From Wuchereria bancrofti (lineage: Eukaryota; Nematoda; Chromadorea; Rhabditida; Onchocercidae): DNA of 64,000 nt. The DNA lies in NCBI GenBank assembly GCA_005281725.1, contig SSBO01000007.1:4746031-4810030 (forward strand). The letters run 5' to 3'. The notes below the pieces were generated by a model. It was not told where the DNA came from. It did not search any database and was given only the letters and a program-made list of their open reading frames with translations. Positions 39,508 to 52,857 of the stretch are shown here, piece by piece. The translations under genes and the position numbers were made by a program. The stretch's first letter is position 1; each line of letters opens with the position of its first letter.

Positions 39508-41456
39508 GATTTCTGCATACTTATGAAGATTCTATCACTTTTCTGAACACATCACAACACGGAAAAACATGCTGTGGCAATTAAGAAGCGAGTGTCGACA
39601 AGTAATCTAGAATAAACTAGAAAACAGCGTGAGGATTCTGCTCGAAACTTCAGTATTTTATATGATATTAAGAACTGCAGACAATACTATAGTTAAATTA
39701 GCACCTTGCCGTTTTTCAGGCTCACTAATCAGCAAGGAAGAGCCATCATCAGACAGTTCCAAATCGTATAATGGAAACTGTTGGGTCTGTTGTGTTTCAC
39801 CCAATCCATCAAGCATCATTCAGCTGTTTCTTCCGCGTCTCGAAATTCCATGACTTCAAACTGCAAAACTTGATAAAACTACAAAGTAGGCTACAACTAT
39901 ATATATGTTCACCAAAAAATTAAACCTTATTTAGAATATATCAATTCGTAAAAACATATTACATAAATAGATATACAAGTGAATTAGTTGAACTCCAGTA
40001 AATAATATAGTGTAACAATACCACGTTATTTGGCTTAATGTTTTTGAACTCTTAAGACCAAACTTAGAAACAAAAGAATCCCATCAGAATTTTCCGGCTG
40101 TTCCCATACGAATTACTGGTATTGAGAGGTAGTACTCTACACTGGGAAAATCTCAGTGTAAACTAGAAATTAATCATATGGAAGTAATAGGTATCCCAGA
40201 AAACCTTTCAGGAACAACAAAAACAATGCTTGATCAATTTATAAAAATATGACGATGTGAAAATAAAACAAAACATTGCGTACATAAGAATGTATCAAAA
40301 CGAAATTTTGAGAACAATATGAAAGCACAGGAAAAACAGACGTTATAATCAGTAGTGCACGTGCAGGAGTATAAAAAAGCGTTCATCATGTGAATGTGAA
40401 AAAAAAATCAGTTGAACAATAATGGTGAATTACGTGATAATCAATAATTTAACAGTGAGAAATGATAAAGACCCGGTATGTCGGAACAATAAGATAACTG
40501 TAGTGAGTAATGAAATGATACAAGAAAAGCAATGGTATTTATAATATAATTGAACAAAAATGCATAGTTTTAAAAACAATTTTACCCTTGAAAAGAATTA
40601 CCAAAAAATTCCGAATTATGCATGATGGAGAGTTTCATGAATGGGCTCACAGTAAATAATGTCTAGAAACAACATGAAAAATCATTAGCATACATTGAAT
40701 GAATGTAAGAAATTTTTGCATTACATCCTTAGACCGTACAGTCGCTCGGATAAAGTATTTCAAAGATGGCGTCGGAACAAAATGATATCTAACTGTGAAT
40801 AATGGAAAGTTATATGTCAGCAGATCCAACAATTAAAACTAGCACTGATTTTAGAAGTTAGACGTGATCTCATTACTATTAAATATTTCAGAAATACAAG
40901 CGTAAACTAAGAAAGAATGAAACAGTGTAACAAGTGATATTTGAATTTGATCCGATTTAGATAATTTCTCTAAATAAAATTTTCATTTAACTAATAAAAT
41001 TGGGAGTATTTAAACGGTGTTATTACATAACAACATAACCGACTCTCGCTCAGGATCATAAAAATTTTTGCACCCAGTTAGTGACAAAAATTATTTTGAG
41101 TCCTTCGATCTTTTAATCTACAACCTAAATGTACTTTCCATGAGCATGAAATCTAGTACAAGTTGTAATTCCGAGGAAATAAACCACAACACTATAATCG
41201 TTGCATGTAGCAAAACTTCGTTCAGTATTGTCATGTTTCCCAAAATTCTCCATCTGGGTCTTTCTGCTTTCATAAATATTTACATTCATAAATGCAAGCT
41301 GCTAGTTTTGGTTTTCATACCTATGCAAACTTAAATAAATAAATAAACATAACAAATTATGGTTTTGAATAAATCTTGAAACCATTAATTATTGATTTTC
41401 AAATTCTAAAGTTTAGCAAGATAACCTAATTTTGGAAAATTTTGAAACTAAAGGAC
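39508..41456. other. Intergenic spacer between the ANKRD-like gene and snx-27
   Basis: About 1.9 kb with no exon chain I can support. It should contain the promoter of the ANKRD-like gene near 39.5-39.9 kb and the 3' end signals of snx-27. One plus-strand frame at 39,629-39,853 has no recognisable product. Confidence 0.5.
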
Positions 41457-44400
41457 TTAATATTCCTCTTTGAAAAAAATCAATCCGGCGCGTCTTTCAC
41501 GTTCCTCGAGTATTCGTGAAAAGCAAAAGTTCATATACACCGCCTGCAACAAACCTTTACTGACAATACTAACAAACAAACTTGACAGTGATAAAACAAC
41601 AGACAGACTGGAAATGCTTTTCAAAACATGTGCATACCCCAGCTGAGTTATTTGGTACTTTTCTACTATTAGGAAACACACTCGTTAATTCTTCGGAGGA
41701 TTTTTAAATCACTTGGAAACATTGAAACATTTTTATAAATTACAGTAAAGATTAAGTTCATATACACCGCATGCAACAAACCTTTACTAACAAACAAACT
41801 TGAAAGTGATAAAATATGAGGAAAAGTTGCGTATCTTCCTACAGATTCTCATATTATTTAACTGGAAGGTACAAAAGTTCAATTACGGAAATAATTCAAT
41901 GTGGAAAAATAAATACTCACAAATTGAGTGCTTAATTTGACTGATTTTGGCTTCTTTTGTGAACGTGCATATTCAAATGCAAATGTAGCACCATTGTCAA
42001 CAACTTTGTATCCCAAAATGTCAGCCCAATCGAATACAAGCACTTCTTCCTAAATATGTTACTCATTGTTCAGAAGATATTATTCGCAATTACATATTCA
42101 AGAATAATCTCTTCATTATCCTTTCAAATTATAAAACAATTCACAAGGAGAAAATTTGACTAAATTTAATCAATTTTTTCAAACCAATATTCTTAAAAAA
42201 ACTAAACATGTAACCAGACCTGAAGATTACCCTCGTAATCGCATGCATGTATGGTCAGTTGGGAAAACTCAACTCCTAATATAATATCACCATCTTTACG
42301 ACTGCCACAACCACAGTGAGGAAAAACAATTCTATTGTAACCATCCATTGTGCGCACCATATTCAAATACTGCAAACACATCTTCTTAGACAGAGAAGAT
42401 TCAAAACAGATTGCTTATCACCAATTTGATTTCAAATGTTTCAATATCGCAATGTGCAGCGTCCTTTCATAGTTCAAAATTGAATAAACAAAAATGATCT
42501 CATGCAAAATCAATGACCAAGTATAAAGGTGGCTCAACAATTAACTGTGCATAACAAAAATGACCTTATCAGCCCTTTCAATGCTTTGTAATGCCTTGAG
42601 TTGGAACATTTTTTCCTTGGCAGATACAAGGCCACCATTCACATCCGCAACTGCTTGCCAGAAACACAATTCTTTGAATAGTTTATCGCTGAAAAAATAT
42701 ACTAGATTAATTACGAGAAGACAAAAACAACTACGAATTCTAAATTCAATCAACGATTTCAAGAGAGATTTTTCAAAACACAATAATGTTGAAAATTTAA
42801 AATAGCGAAAAAATGATAAGTTTTTTACTATCACAATCACAATGAAAATGGTTTTAGCAAAATACTGCTAATATGAATTGAAACTCCAAGTAGAGATTCC
42901 CGTACATGAGGACAGCACATTAATTCCAAATTCCCTTGTCATACATTAACTTAATTGCCTCGCAAATCAAAGCAGAAAAAAATACCGTCCACAAAGTTCA
43001 ATTTCTCTACTGATATCAAAAATCCATTTCCGAAGTAGGATGCAAGATGACGCTGCAGACGAGTAATTTTGTATATAAAGAGCATGTGGATACTCGTCAT
43101 CTGCTAACTTCCGTTCTGCAACAAAAAAAAGTTTCCCAAATCTAGTATCCTAGTTTGTAGTTTGAAAATACCTAAAGTTTTCATGAATTTTTTTCTTTTC
43201 CTCTCTTCTCTCAATATGCTGAAGTTAACTTAGAAAGTATTGAAATAACTCGCACAAAACCAGTTTTATTCAATGAAAATCTCCTAAGGTAATGAAATAG
43301 AATACCGAATCCACATTCAGCCATTTCAAATAGCGCGCAGCATCTACTTGCTTCTGAAGACATATTCAAACGTTTCTGCGTTGCCTATAAGAAAAAGCAA
43401 TATATGCAAATTCCTCATGCAAATATTTTGCTGGTTAAATTCATCGAACCAAAACGACTTGTCACAGTTCTAATTGTTTAATTGATTAATGCAGATAGGA
43501 AACTTTTTATAAAGCTGTAGCGACAGAAGAAAAAATATAAAACATGATTTCAGTATGAATAGCACTTTTTACGAAACAATGAATGAAAAATATAATAGGA
43601 AATAGCTGAAGAATGAGAAATTACCGTATATAATTCTATTGCAGTGCAGTGACGCTTAATATTTAATAGTAGAGAATTTCCATCCGGCAATAATATACGA
43701 ATGTGCACATCAGCAACGGCACACTCTGACAACGAGTCTTCCATCAAAAATTCCTAGAATATAGATAAATTCAATGCAAACTATGCATACTTAACATCTG
43801 AGTATAACTGATGTGCATTGTTTCAATTATTAGCACTAACTTTCAAACCCAACTTACCGAGTATCCTTACAATTCCTTTTTATCACAGAAATATCAGGTA
43901 TTATAACTTTTTTGTCAGATATTATAGCAAGAAGTGCCGCACAGCCTAGTTTGTTGGGTCATTTTTTAGGATTTAATAAAGGAAATATTTACTTGCATAA
44001 TATCTGAATCTGCTATAACTCTAACAGCACAAATTTTTTCCAAGTACGATTCCAGTCCTCGTCGGCGAGCATCCAGTTGTTGTTCCGATAATGAAAATGG
44101 CCATTTACTAGGCAATTTCGGAAAATCAAAATCAATAAATTCATGCTTGAGTAAATTGTGCAATTGAACAAATTCATTGTAACGTCGTGATCCAAGATGT
44201 CGACCAGCCATATGTACATTATAAGCAATAAAACGTTCTCCATTTGCTGTTATTGTCTGATAACTTGGAATAGTTATGGGCAATGAACGCTTTTCAGAAT
44301 AATCATATCTGTAATGAAGAAACATTTCCAATCAAAAATGACCTTAGTTTTTTTACAAAAAAGTAAAGACATAGTTATCATTATGTTTGTAAATATCTTT

Positions 44401-45156
44401 TCAAAGACTGCCTGCACGATGCACAAGTTTCTTCAGTGAGACCATTTTCAAAACGCTCTGCATCAACAGCATCCACAGAAATCACAATTAACGACAACTT
44501 ATCACCACCATCTTTTATAAGTTCTACAACTTGTTTGTGTGTTGCTCCTTCTACATCAACGCCATTTCTGTAAAATATAATGACTACTACTGAAGAACAG
44601 GACAACAAAAATACTGTAAATATTAATATAGTAATGTAGAAACTTATGAAAATAACATTGTTATATTATACGGAATTCAATAAAACATTAAGAATATGGC
44701 GTAAAATTACACTTGCAAAATGCGATCTCCTTTCAATAATCCAGCTTTCGCAGCTGCACCTCCACGAAGTACTGCACTTACATGTTGCAGGGGAGCATAC
44801 AATTCACCGTTGATACTTCGTAACTGACCACCTTCACTGACCTGTCCTTTGACATTGAAACCAAAACCTGTACAAAGATGAAGTGGAGGAAGACGTTCAC
44901 TCTGTTCCTTTTGTAGAAAAGAGTGAAAAGAGTGAGCAGAAACATTTAGCAGTTACGAGAGAAGCAAAATGAATTACGATTAAAACGACCTTACACCTTA
45001 AAGTGAATAAAAGAGATGAAACAGCGGATCAATGAAGAAAGCATTATTACCAGTGTCGGATTTAACGACTGTAACAAGATGCGGTTTGGGGTTGAAGTTA
45101 TGTCGCACTGGTACCATAAAACAGTCTTCACTCGAGTCACTCTCATCACCCATCAT
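41457..45156 (-). CDS. snx-27: Sorting nexin 27 (PDZ-PX-FERM)
   Basis: Exon 1 (45156-45051) starts [11 protein letters not shown] and ends VVKSDTG; the next begins at 44867 with [20 protein letters not shown], nearly identical to the vertebrate SNX27 PDZ domain, followed by [17 protein letters not shown]. The PX domain lies in an exon near 44.3-44.0 kb ([37 protein letters not shown], ending ADSDIMQ). FERM-like modules follow: [19 protein letters not shown] (43.7 kb), [11 protein letters not shown] (42.66 kb), a segment at 42.3 kb with [18 protein letters not shown] (42.0 kb) and the last exon [15 protein letters not shown] to TAA at 41,457. SNX27 sits on early endosomes; its PDZ reads cargo tails and works with retromer to return receptors and transporters to the cell surface. 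A partial copy of its last intron-exon junction lies in the final intron. Confidence 0.95.
41754..41815 (-). repeat. Duplicated splice junction fragment inside the last snx-27 intron
   Basis: This copy matches 41,528-41,594, the junction of the last snx-27 intron and exon. It has the poly-pyrimidine side, GTTTGTTGCA and the first 17 coding bases (GCGGTGTATATGAACTT). It differs by a deletion of about nine bases and by a changed acceptor: the functional copy reads TTGCAG|GCGG, this one TTGCATGCGG. It therefore looks like a dead duplicate acceptor. Confidence 0.8.
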
Positions 45157-45495
45157 GCAATATCAACCATCTTATCATCTGACTCCTTCATTATATCAAT
45201 ATCTAAACACTATTCATTCCACACCACACAAAAATCGACACACTAGCCGAGAAACCAACTTATCAACAGCTCCTCATTGACCTTCCATTTTACAGCCTAT
45301 GGAAGAGTGTAAAGTTGAGGTTTGGTCAATGTGCAAACCAATAAACCAAGCAAAAGTTAACAGGATAAGTGACATTACATAGAGGATGGATAAGGTATTA
45401 GCAATCTACAGGACGGATGTTAGACTTTTCAGCTTGGTCGATTATTCATTAGCATTGTAAACATTTGCTATTCCAAATAATTGTGGAATTTGAGG
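45157..45495. promoter_or_regulatory. Short divergent intergenic region between snx-27 and the LIM gene
   Basis: The two start codons lie about 340 bases apart on opposite strands, so this interval should hold both promoters or a shared one. I see no TATA box or other defined motif that I can assign. Confidence 0.35.
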
Positions 45496-46203
45496 ATGCT
45501 TCGAAGAGGTCTCTGTGGGAAATGCGCAAAGCCATTTGTGAACGAGGAAGCTATCTTGGCCCTTGGACAGTTCTACCACGTAAACCACTTATGCTGCAAT
45601 TATTGCGAAACGCGGATATGCTACATCGAGGAAAGCTTCATCGTTGATAATAAAGTAGCCTGTACTCGTTGCTTTTATAAACTCAGCCCCAAATGTTATA
45701 AGTGCAAAAGGCCTCTTGTCAACGAATATGCTGTAAACGGTTCGTTCTTTCCATTCATGTTCCTATCATCTTTCTGTAGTCTAACAACTCGGGGACATTG
45801 TGCTCAATGATTTAACAACCACTGTTGATAATTTCTCCAGACAGCTCATCCGCAGCCATTCAACGTCCAGTATTACCCTCCGTACGATGATGGGGTTTGA
45901 GAATTTTACTCCCTGCACATCCCATCATTTCTTACCAAAACGATTTACTTTTAAAAACTTTACTTTCCAACATTAATCTTAAGCAGATCTCAGATCTTTT
46001 TTTATCAACTTTAATTGGGCACTACAGATGGACGCTTATATCACCTTAATTGCTTTAAATGCACTCGATGTCATCGTGTTCTGGATGTGGAATATTTCGA
46101 AGATGAAGATGGTCGTCTATTAGACAGGGACTGCCTTTGGGGGGAAGTGCTTATGGAGCTTATTATTCGTGATATTGATTACGTTGTCCCTTCTAAATAT
46201 TAA
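45496..46203 (+). CDS. Small two-LIM-domain protein
   Basis: Two exons, 45496-45739 (ATG; one-base overhang G) and 46028-46203 (acceptor CACTACAG; TAA), give about 139 residues. LIM1 runs from residue 5 with ligands in CGKC, HLCCNYC and CTRCF; LIM2 with CYKC, HLNCFKCTRC and the closing DRDC. Each has the C-x2-C, H-x2-C-x2-C-x2-C and final C-x2-C/D pairs, so two complete double zinc fingers are present, separated by two residues or so. LIM domains bind other proteins, often at the cytoskeleton or in transcription complexes. Nothing else is in the protein, so I cannot name the subfamily. It runs divergent from snx-27 and tail-to-tail with the NDP kinase gene. A longer 5' end is possible, since frame continues a few codons upstream of the chosen ATG. 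Confidence 0.75.
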
Positions 46204-46479
46204 CGGGCTTTATATGTGATAAATGAAATACTAAAGTATTACTGTCTTTTAATCATAGTCGGTATAAAATGTTTAAAGTAGTTTATATCCGGCCCCCATA
46301 ACTTCCTGGATGATTTGCAAGTCAAAAAGGTATGAAATCCGGGACCTCCTAAACCCTTTAAATGTGAACTTGACACGAAGAATTCAATTTCATTTTCTTG
46401 AGAACTTGCACAAAACGAAGTCATGTCGACACAATGTTAATCTCTAAAACTACTTTGGCTTATTATTTTATTATCATTT

Positions 46480-47339
46480 CTATTCATACACCCATGTTGC
46501 TGTTGCTGAACTCCACTCACAGAGTTCTTCTGGTTTAAACCAATGAGCAATTTCACGTTCGGCTGAAGGCAAGGAATCCGAACCATGCACTATATTTCGT
46601 CCTGTTTGTATGGAGAAATCACCACGAATAGTACCTGGAATAAAATTCCTTAATGAAACAAAGAGATACCTCGAATTCATAACCTACTTTGACACCTGTT
46701 TAATCAAACAGAGTGATACAATTTGATGAGTTATGCATCATCTCACTACATTGTTTTTTTCAACAGTCAGAAAGTTTTTTTAACACTAACTCCTTATAGA
46801 ACTATCCTCCATACACAACAAAAATTAACGTGAAATAATTCTAACCTGGCATTGAATTTAGAGGATTTGTCGCGCCAAGCATTTGTCGTGCCTGTTTAAC
46901 TACATCAAGGCCCTCCCATACCATGGCAATTACAGGTCCAGATGACATGTAACTCACTAAATCGTTAAAAAACGGTTTCCCTTGCAATTCTTGGTAATGT
47001 ATCTGAAACATATATTTCTATTAAACAAGTTTCATTATTTGGATGTCTATGGCAAATAAACATAGAAATTTATTAGCCATCTCCCAACCAAGGAATTCTG
47101 AAGTTGGGAATTGTCTGCCAACACAAAAATCAATCCCATCCGTGCGTAGAGCTATTAGAACATGATAGAGATTTTACAGATGGACTTACTTCCAAATGTG
47201 GTTTTGTGGCTTTCAGCATTTTCATAGCAACCAATTTGTATCCTCGTTGTTCGAATCGCTCAAAAATTTTTCCAATCAAGCCGCGTTGTACGGCATCCGG
47301 TTTGATACATATAAATGTTCGTTCCTTTGTGTTTGACAT
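46480..47339 (-). CDS. ndk-1: Nucleoside diphosphate kinase
   Basis: Three exons, 47339-47190, 47002-46846 and 46634-46480 (TAG), join in phase into 153 residues, the standard length of group I NDP kinases. The product starts [20 protein letters not shown] (KPDAVQRG is the family signature) and has [37 protein letters not shown] and the active-site NIVHGSD, whose His carries the phosphate. It ends [12 protein letters not shown]. The enzyme passes the terminal phosphate of ATP to other (d)NDPs in the cytosol and keeps nucleotide pools balanced; NME1/2-type relatives also have signalling roles. An AATAAA signal lies 8-13 bases after the stop (plus-strand tttatt at 46,467-46,472). All key residues are present. 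Confidence 0.97.
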
Positions 47340-49829
47340 TTGGCAATTGTCCTTCTTTTCTCTTTCTGGAAAAAACACAGTGAGGAGTGTTCACCTCTTT
47401 TTTAGCTCTCGCTTTGAAATTACATCTCGATAACGCAGATTATATCCGGTGCACTGACAATGACTTTTTTGGTAGTATAATTCACTGTGACTGACTAATC
47501 CATGCTTTGTTTTAAAATGTGCAATGTATTAAAAGTGTTAATAGTCAAACGAAAAAAACGATTGCAGTTGGGAAGTCCTCTCACAATTATTGTCAGTGAT
47601 TTAGTGACCAATTTCATTATGAGATTCCGGACTCACCAAAATAGTCGGAATGACTAGTAATTTGCACAAGGGTTAATAACTAGCATCAATCGCCCTAACG
47701 CACACCAATAAGATGTGCAGAAAGAACGGTGCGTTCGTGCAGAAATGAGAAACTAGAGAATTGCATAATGCTCTGTCCATATCAAGTTAGAAACTCATTT
47801 CAACTGCACATTTTAAGTATTTTAAGTATAAGGTGTATAAATCTTATGCTGACGTGAGTCATTATATAATCCTTTTATTTATAGCAAGTCTAATTATAGC
47901 CTTCATAGAAAATGGTCTAGGAATGAAAGTTATAAGAAAAAGGGTAAAAATAACGGTGATGGACAGCCAATCAGTAAGTTAGAATTCATCATTTCATTTA
48001 AATAAAGATGGAAGTTTTTAAGTTTTTTTTTCTGCAACCTTATTTCCGCGCAGAAGTAGGTATATAATATATATAAATGTCATATAATATATATAAATGT
48101 GAGCGAAATAAATGTCACTATTCTGTAAGAAAAGCGACTGAATTATGCCACTAAAATACTGCTGCCCAACCTTAATTATATTTCTCCAGCATAAAACTTC
48201 CTGTACAATGCAAACTAATAACCTGCTTACACGTACAAAGAGTTCGACGAATTTCACCTACCCTAAAACCTTTGCTAGTACAGAAACCAGTGGTAGCGTT
48301 TGACGTGAAATAAGTCTGAACTATGTAATTTAATGAAGTGGGAAAGGAATCACTCATCATACATTCATCCTTTCACGACAAACGAAATTCCAATGAGAAA
48401 AAGTGGAAAACAAAGCAATAACAACTTAACTCTTACAGATTTCCAACAGCGTTAACAAAAAATATAAGAATTACCATGAACTTTCGCATAATATAGTCGT
48501 CTGAACTTTTCACTTTATCACTTTAGTAATTAAAGAGCGTGCAATAATCTGTGATCCAAAAACGTGTAACAAAATTTTTTGGTCATCATTTTTCATAAAA
48601 AGACAAATAATTGAAAACAAACAAAAGCAAGCAATTATAATATCTTATATTATTTACACATGACACTAGCCATAGATTATACTTCCTAATATGTGAAAGA
48701 TCGGCATTAGCTGTAATTTCCTTCCGGAATAAAATTTATGTTAATCATTAATTATTGGAAAAATTTATCATACGCCCCTCCTAAATGCTCTAGTGAAGAA
48801 CGACACAAAGACTTTTAAATAACTCTGAGAAAAAAGCTTGGGAATGATTTCGATCGTACTAACAAAAAGTAGACATAAATACAGCGGATGCACTGGATTT
48901 ACCTTGAATTCAAATTGTTGCGGAATAAAAAACTTCTAACACATAAAAGTTACTGTGAACAAAGAACATTGTAAAACGGGGAACCATAGTAAATATCTAG
49001 GGTAATCTTCGACGTCAGGCCTACAAGTGTGCGGAAGGATAATAACAAAGATAATAACAAAAACAAGCATTCGAGATAGCAACAAGAAATGGAACTACTT
49101 ACCTAAAGCAGAAGGTTTTTGAGTGCAGTAAGTGGCGAACATCGCATGATTGAAATGATGACAAGAGGAATGAAATTGAAGTCACTAGGCAACTAAAATA
49201 AGTCACCACAATGTTTTGCTTCTCGAATTTATTCGACGCTACAATTCATTCAGTCATTCTGAAAGGTCTGCGCTCACTAACAAACACAATCCTAATGAAT
49301 TGAAATTCTCAGCGTATAAATTATTTCCTAATGATTTTCTAGTGTTTCTTTAACGCGAAGAATTGAGTTTTTGAATAAAATTACATGACTTTATCTTCAG
49401 AAATAGGAAAACCATATCTTTACTGCATGCTCTGTGTCCATAATTATTAAATTTCAGCATTTATATATTCCTAAATATTATCCATAAATTTTCCATTCGT
49501 GTAATTTTGAATATTGCACTTAATATCTTACACCAAGTACATTTCATTGATGACATGTGAGCGTCACGCAAGCTGGAAATTACAACATTTCAAGTTAAGT
49601 CGTCAATTAAGTATGTCTAAAAACAATGTAACACATCTGGATGCGATCCTGTGAAAGAATTTATTAAAAAGGTTAGAAGTGAGTAATTTTATGCGACATT
49701 ACTTATTGTAACAGACAGCTTACTGGCAAGTCACAGTTAAAGAAGAGCAAGGAACTTCCACACAAGCTCCCATAAACAAGTTTGCAAAAATTATCATATA
49801 ACTTAGATTAGCATTTAATAGTAATAATA

Positions 49830-49900
49830 ATTAATAATAATAATAAAAGTAATAGTAATAATAATAATAACTAAACAATAATAATAATACAACAATACCG
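49830..49900. repeat. AAT trinucleotide microsatellite
   Basis: Imperfect (AAT)n/(TAA)n with single-base interruptions over about 70 bases. Confidence 0.85.
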
Positions 49901-51351
49901 CAGTCCTGGGAATTTCTTATCACTTTGCGGCAGGAACTCAGTATGATTTAAAATTAAAAAATAATATCACATAACTGTGCTGCCAAATGCTGCAACTCTG
50001 AGTTTCCTAAGTTACCGAGAACAATCTTTTTTTCTCGTCAGTTCTTTCCTAGATCTGAATCAATGCAACAACACCCATGAGCTATGTGTATGAGCTGCCA
50101 ATGACCACTGGTACCTAATCATGATTTAGGATCACAAGCCAGGATATCTTTAGCAAATATTGAGAGGATTGAAATTTTGATGGTAATAATGGCTTATTCA
50201 AAAATTCAGTAACATACTTCAACTACGTTACTAACACAGTTAACTAACATAAGAGAGAAGAAAATATTATGAATATGCCACACTCTTCTATCACCACAAA
50301 ATTAATACGCTGACAAGATTGAACATCGGAGGACTCGTTTCATGAAGATTTAGTAATGCTATGACTACTCAGTTGTCCAATTAAAATCAGATGCAAACAT
50401 TCAGCGATGTGAGCACAGACCGACCTCCCACAGACCTAAACACTTCACGAACGATCAGTTATCCTAAAGTCAAGCCTAAACCACTGTGCAGCGTAATTAT
50501 CAGCAAACATTATGAAAATTCAACGATTCAACGAGGCGAAAATATGAAGAGCTGTAAGTTGACAGAAACATTTATGTGATCTGCTAATTATCTCTGAATG
50601 GTGTCCTTAATGAATTTAGAGACGGCCATCTTAAATGACTTCAGGTCACTCTTCCTAGGAAAGATATTGGGATGAAAAGGAATTATCCACAACATTAGCG
50701 ACTGTCACATTCCAATTTGCCACCAATATATTTATATTATGGAAAATCTAGTACTAGTATTTTTAATTTATACGTGAGATATGTATAATTTCCCATAATA
50801 TAAACACAGATACAAATAAAATAAAATTAAAATAATATCAACAACCCTTACTTCCCATTCTTTGAGAGTTCATTATTACTTCTGTGATTTTACCTCAAGA
50901 ATAAGTAGTCAGTGTTCGAAAGTAGTTTCTTCTTCCTGAACTTTCTGATCTTTTTCATAAAAGGCAAAAAAATAGTGGAATGATTGTTGAAGGAAGAGGC
51001 TGATATAATTTGGAAGTGTGTTGAATCAATGGATGAAATTAGATAGACAAACCCTTGGAAATTGAATTTGTAATAAATGAAGACGGAATCTTTGTTACTT
51101 GCAAACTAGTAAGTATAAGGTATCAGAATGGTAGTATCAAATTTGTTGGTCGGATCCATTTCAACAAACGTTTTTCATCGTTTTGTAATTGCGTAACTCG
51201 GATTAATAGTGCTTATTAATGTGAACGAAGATTTACTTTTCTTTCCACAGCTAGGACGCCTATGTCACAGTTTTGCTGAGTGATAAGCTGGTCATTCTTC
51301 ATTTCATTTCCATCTGACCTGCCAGCAATTGTTAAGCAATGTATTGTGATT

Positions 51352-51532
51352 TAATATGTTTAACCTTTAACCTTGTTTCGATGTAGTAAAGAACGGTGTT
51401 TATGATGTTGCTGTTCAGGATATTGACAGTTCAGGGCATCTGAACTACTGCTCTCCCATCATTCTAGGTTGTACATCAATTTCTCGACGTGTTTGCAACA
51501 TCTAATATGTTTAACCTTTAACCTTGTTTCGA
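51352..51532 (+). repeat. Direct repeat of 30 bases, spaced 151 bases
   Basis: The 30 bases at 51,352-51,381 (beginning TAATATGTTTAACCTTTAAC) recur exactly at 51,503-51,532. They lie 400-570 bases upstream of the 28S fragment. No function is evident. Confidence 0.85.
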
Positions 51533-51927
51533 CCTTCAGATCACCTCCCTCGTTTCCTGTGTTCAGCTTGTTGACAATTATGATCCATGATTAAATGTCG
51601 ATGTCACTTCTGCATCCCATTTTGGAGATTTAAGCATTTCATGCATATTAACTTCTCCAACTTTCTATCATATTAATTCTTATTATATTAAAAATTTTCT
51701 TCAATTTCTGACGCAGTACTCATTAGTTTCCTTTTCTGTTGGAGTTAAGTACACTGTTGAATATTTTCAATTACCGGCAAAAAACATCGAGCATTCAACG
51801 ATTAAAAGCAGTGTTGTAGTCCTACTTTTTGCAAGTTTCTATAGACTTCTGCAATTGCTATTCAACTGCTATTCATTGCTATTCATGCAATAATGTTTCA
51901 GTCTTTGAATTACCCAGATATACATAT

Positions 51928-52658
51928 GAAAGTTGGAAAGTCGAAGGGAAACGGGTTAATATTCCCGTACCTGGACACGGAGATAAATACTCATCGTGAG
52001 AATTTAGCGCGGTAACGCAAATGAACTCGGAAACATTGAGGAAAGCCCGAGCCAGAGTTCTCTTTTCTGGTTAAGGAACGGACTCCCTGGAATCGGTTCA
52101 GCCGGAGATAGGGATGTTGTTTCCGTAAAGCGCCACGGTTCCTGTGGTGTCTCGTGCGCTTTGTTCGATCCATGAAAATCCGAGGGAAGCTATTTGAATT
52201 TCGTGCCAGATCGTACCCATATCCGCAGCAGGTCTCCAAGGTGAACAGCCTCTAGTCGATAGAATAATGTAGGTAAGGGAAGTCGGCAAATTAGATCCGT
52301 AACTTCGGGATAAGGATTGGCTCTAAGGACTGGGCCGGTCGGGCTGTAATGTGAAGTGAGTACGGTTTGATCCATGCAGTGTAACATTAAAATGCCTTCA
52401 TTTTGATGAAACTCGGCTAGTGTTCGAACTGTCTTATGGACCGTTATAGCTGCATATCAACATTTACTTTTTTTTTTTTTTGAAAAGTAAATGTTTTATT
52501 TGATATTTCGGCCGGCGTTAAACAGTCAACTTAGAACTGGCACGGACTCGGGGAATCCGACTGTCTAATTAAAACAGAGGAGACAGATGGCCCTTGCGGG
52601 CGTTGACTGTCTCTGATTTCTGCCCAGTGCTCTGAATGTAAAAGTGAAGAAATTCAAC

Positions 52659-52726
<68 letters not shown>

Positions 52727-52727
52727 C

Positions 52728-52759
<32 letters not shown>

Positions 52760-52760
52760 A

Positions 52761-52810
<50 letters not shown>

Positions 52811-52817
52811 CAAACAC

Positions 52818-52857
<40 letters not shown>

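Larger units (their letters stand above)
47340..51927. other. Gene-poor interval between ndk-1 and the 28S fragment
   Basis: About 4.6 kb with only short frames and no motif. It contains a (TAA)n-type microsatellite at 49,830-49,900, a short tandem near 48,061-48,100 (TATATAAATGT units) and a 30-base direct repeat at 51,352-51,381 and 51,503-51,532. The ndk-1 promoter should lie near 47.4-47.7 kb. Confidence 0.5.

Noticed and set aside
48018..48360. Two overlapping minus-strand frames upstream of ndk-1
   Set aside because: Both are short, overlap each other in different frames, run into TA repeats and show no motif or fitting splice sites.
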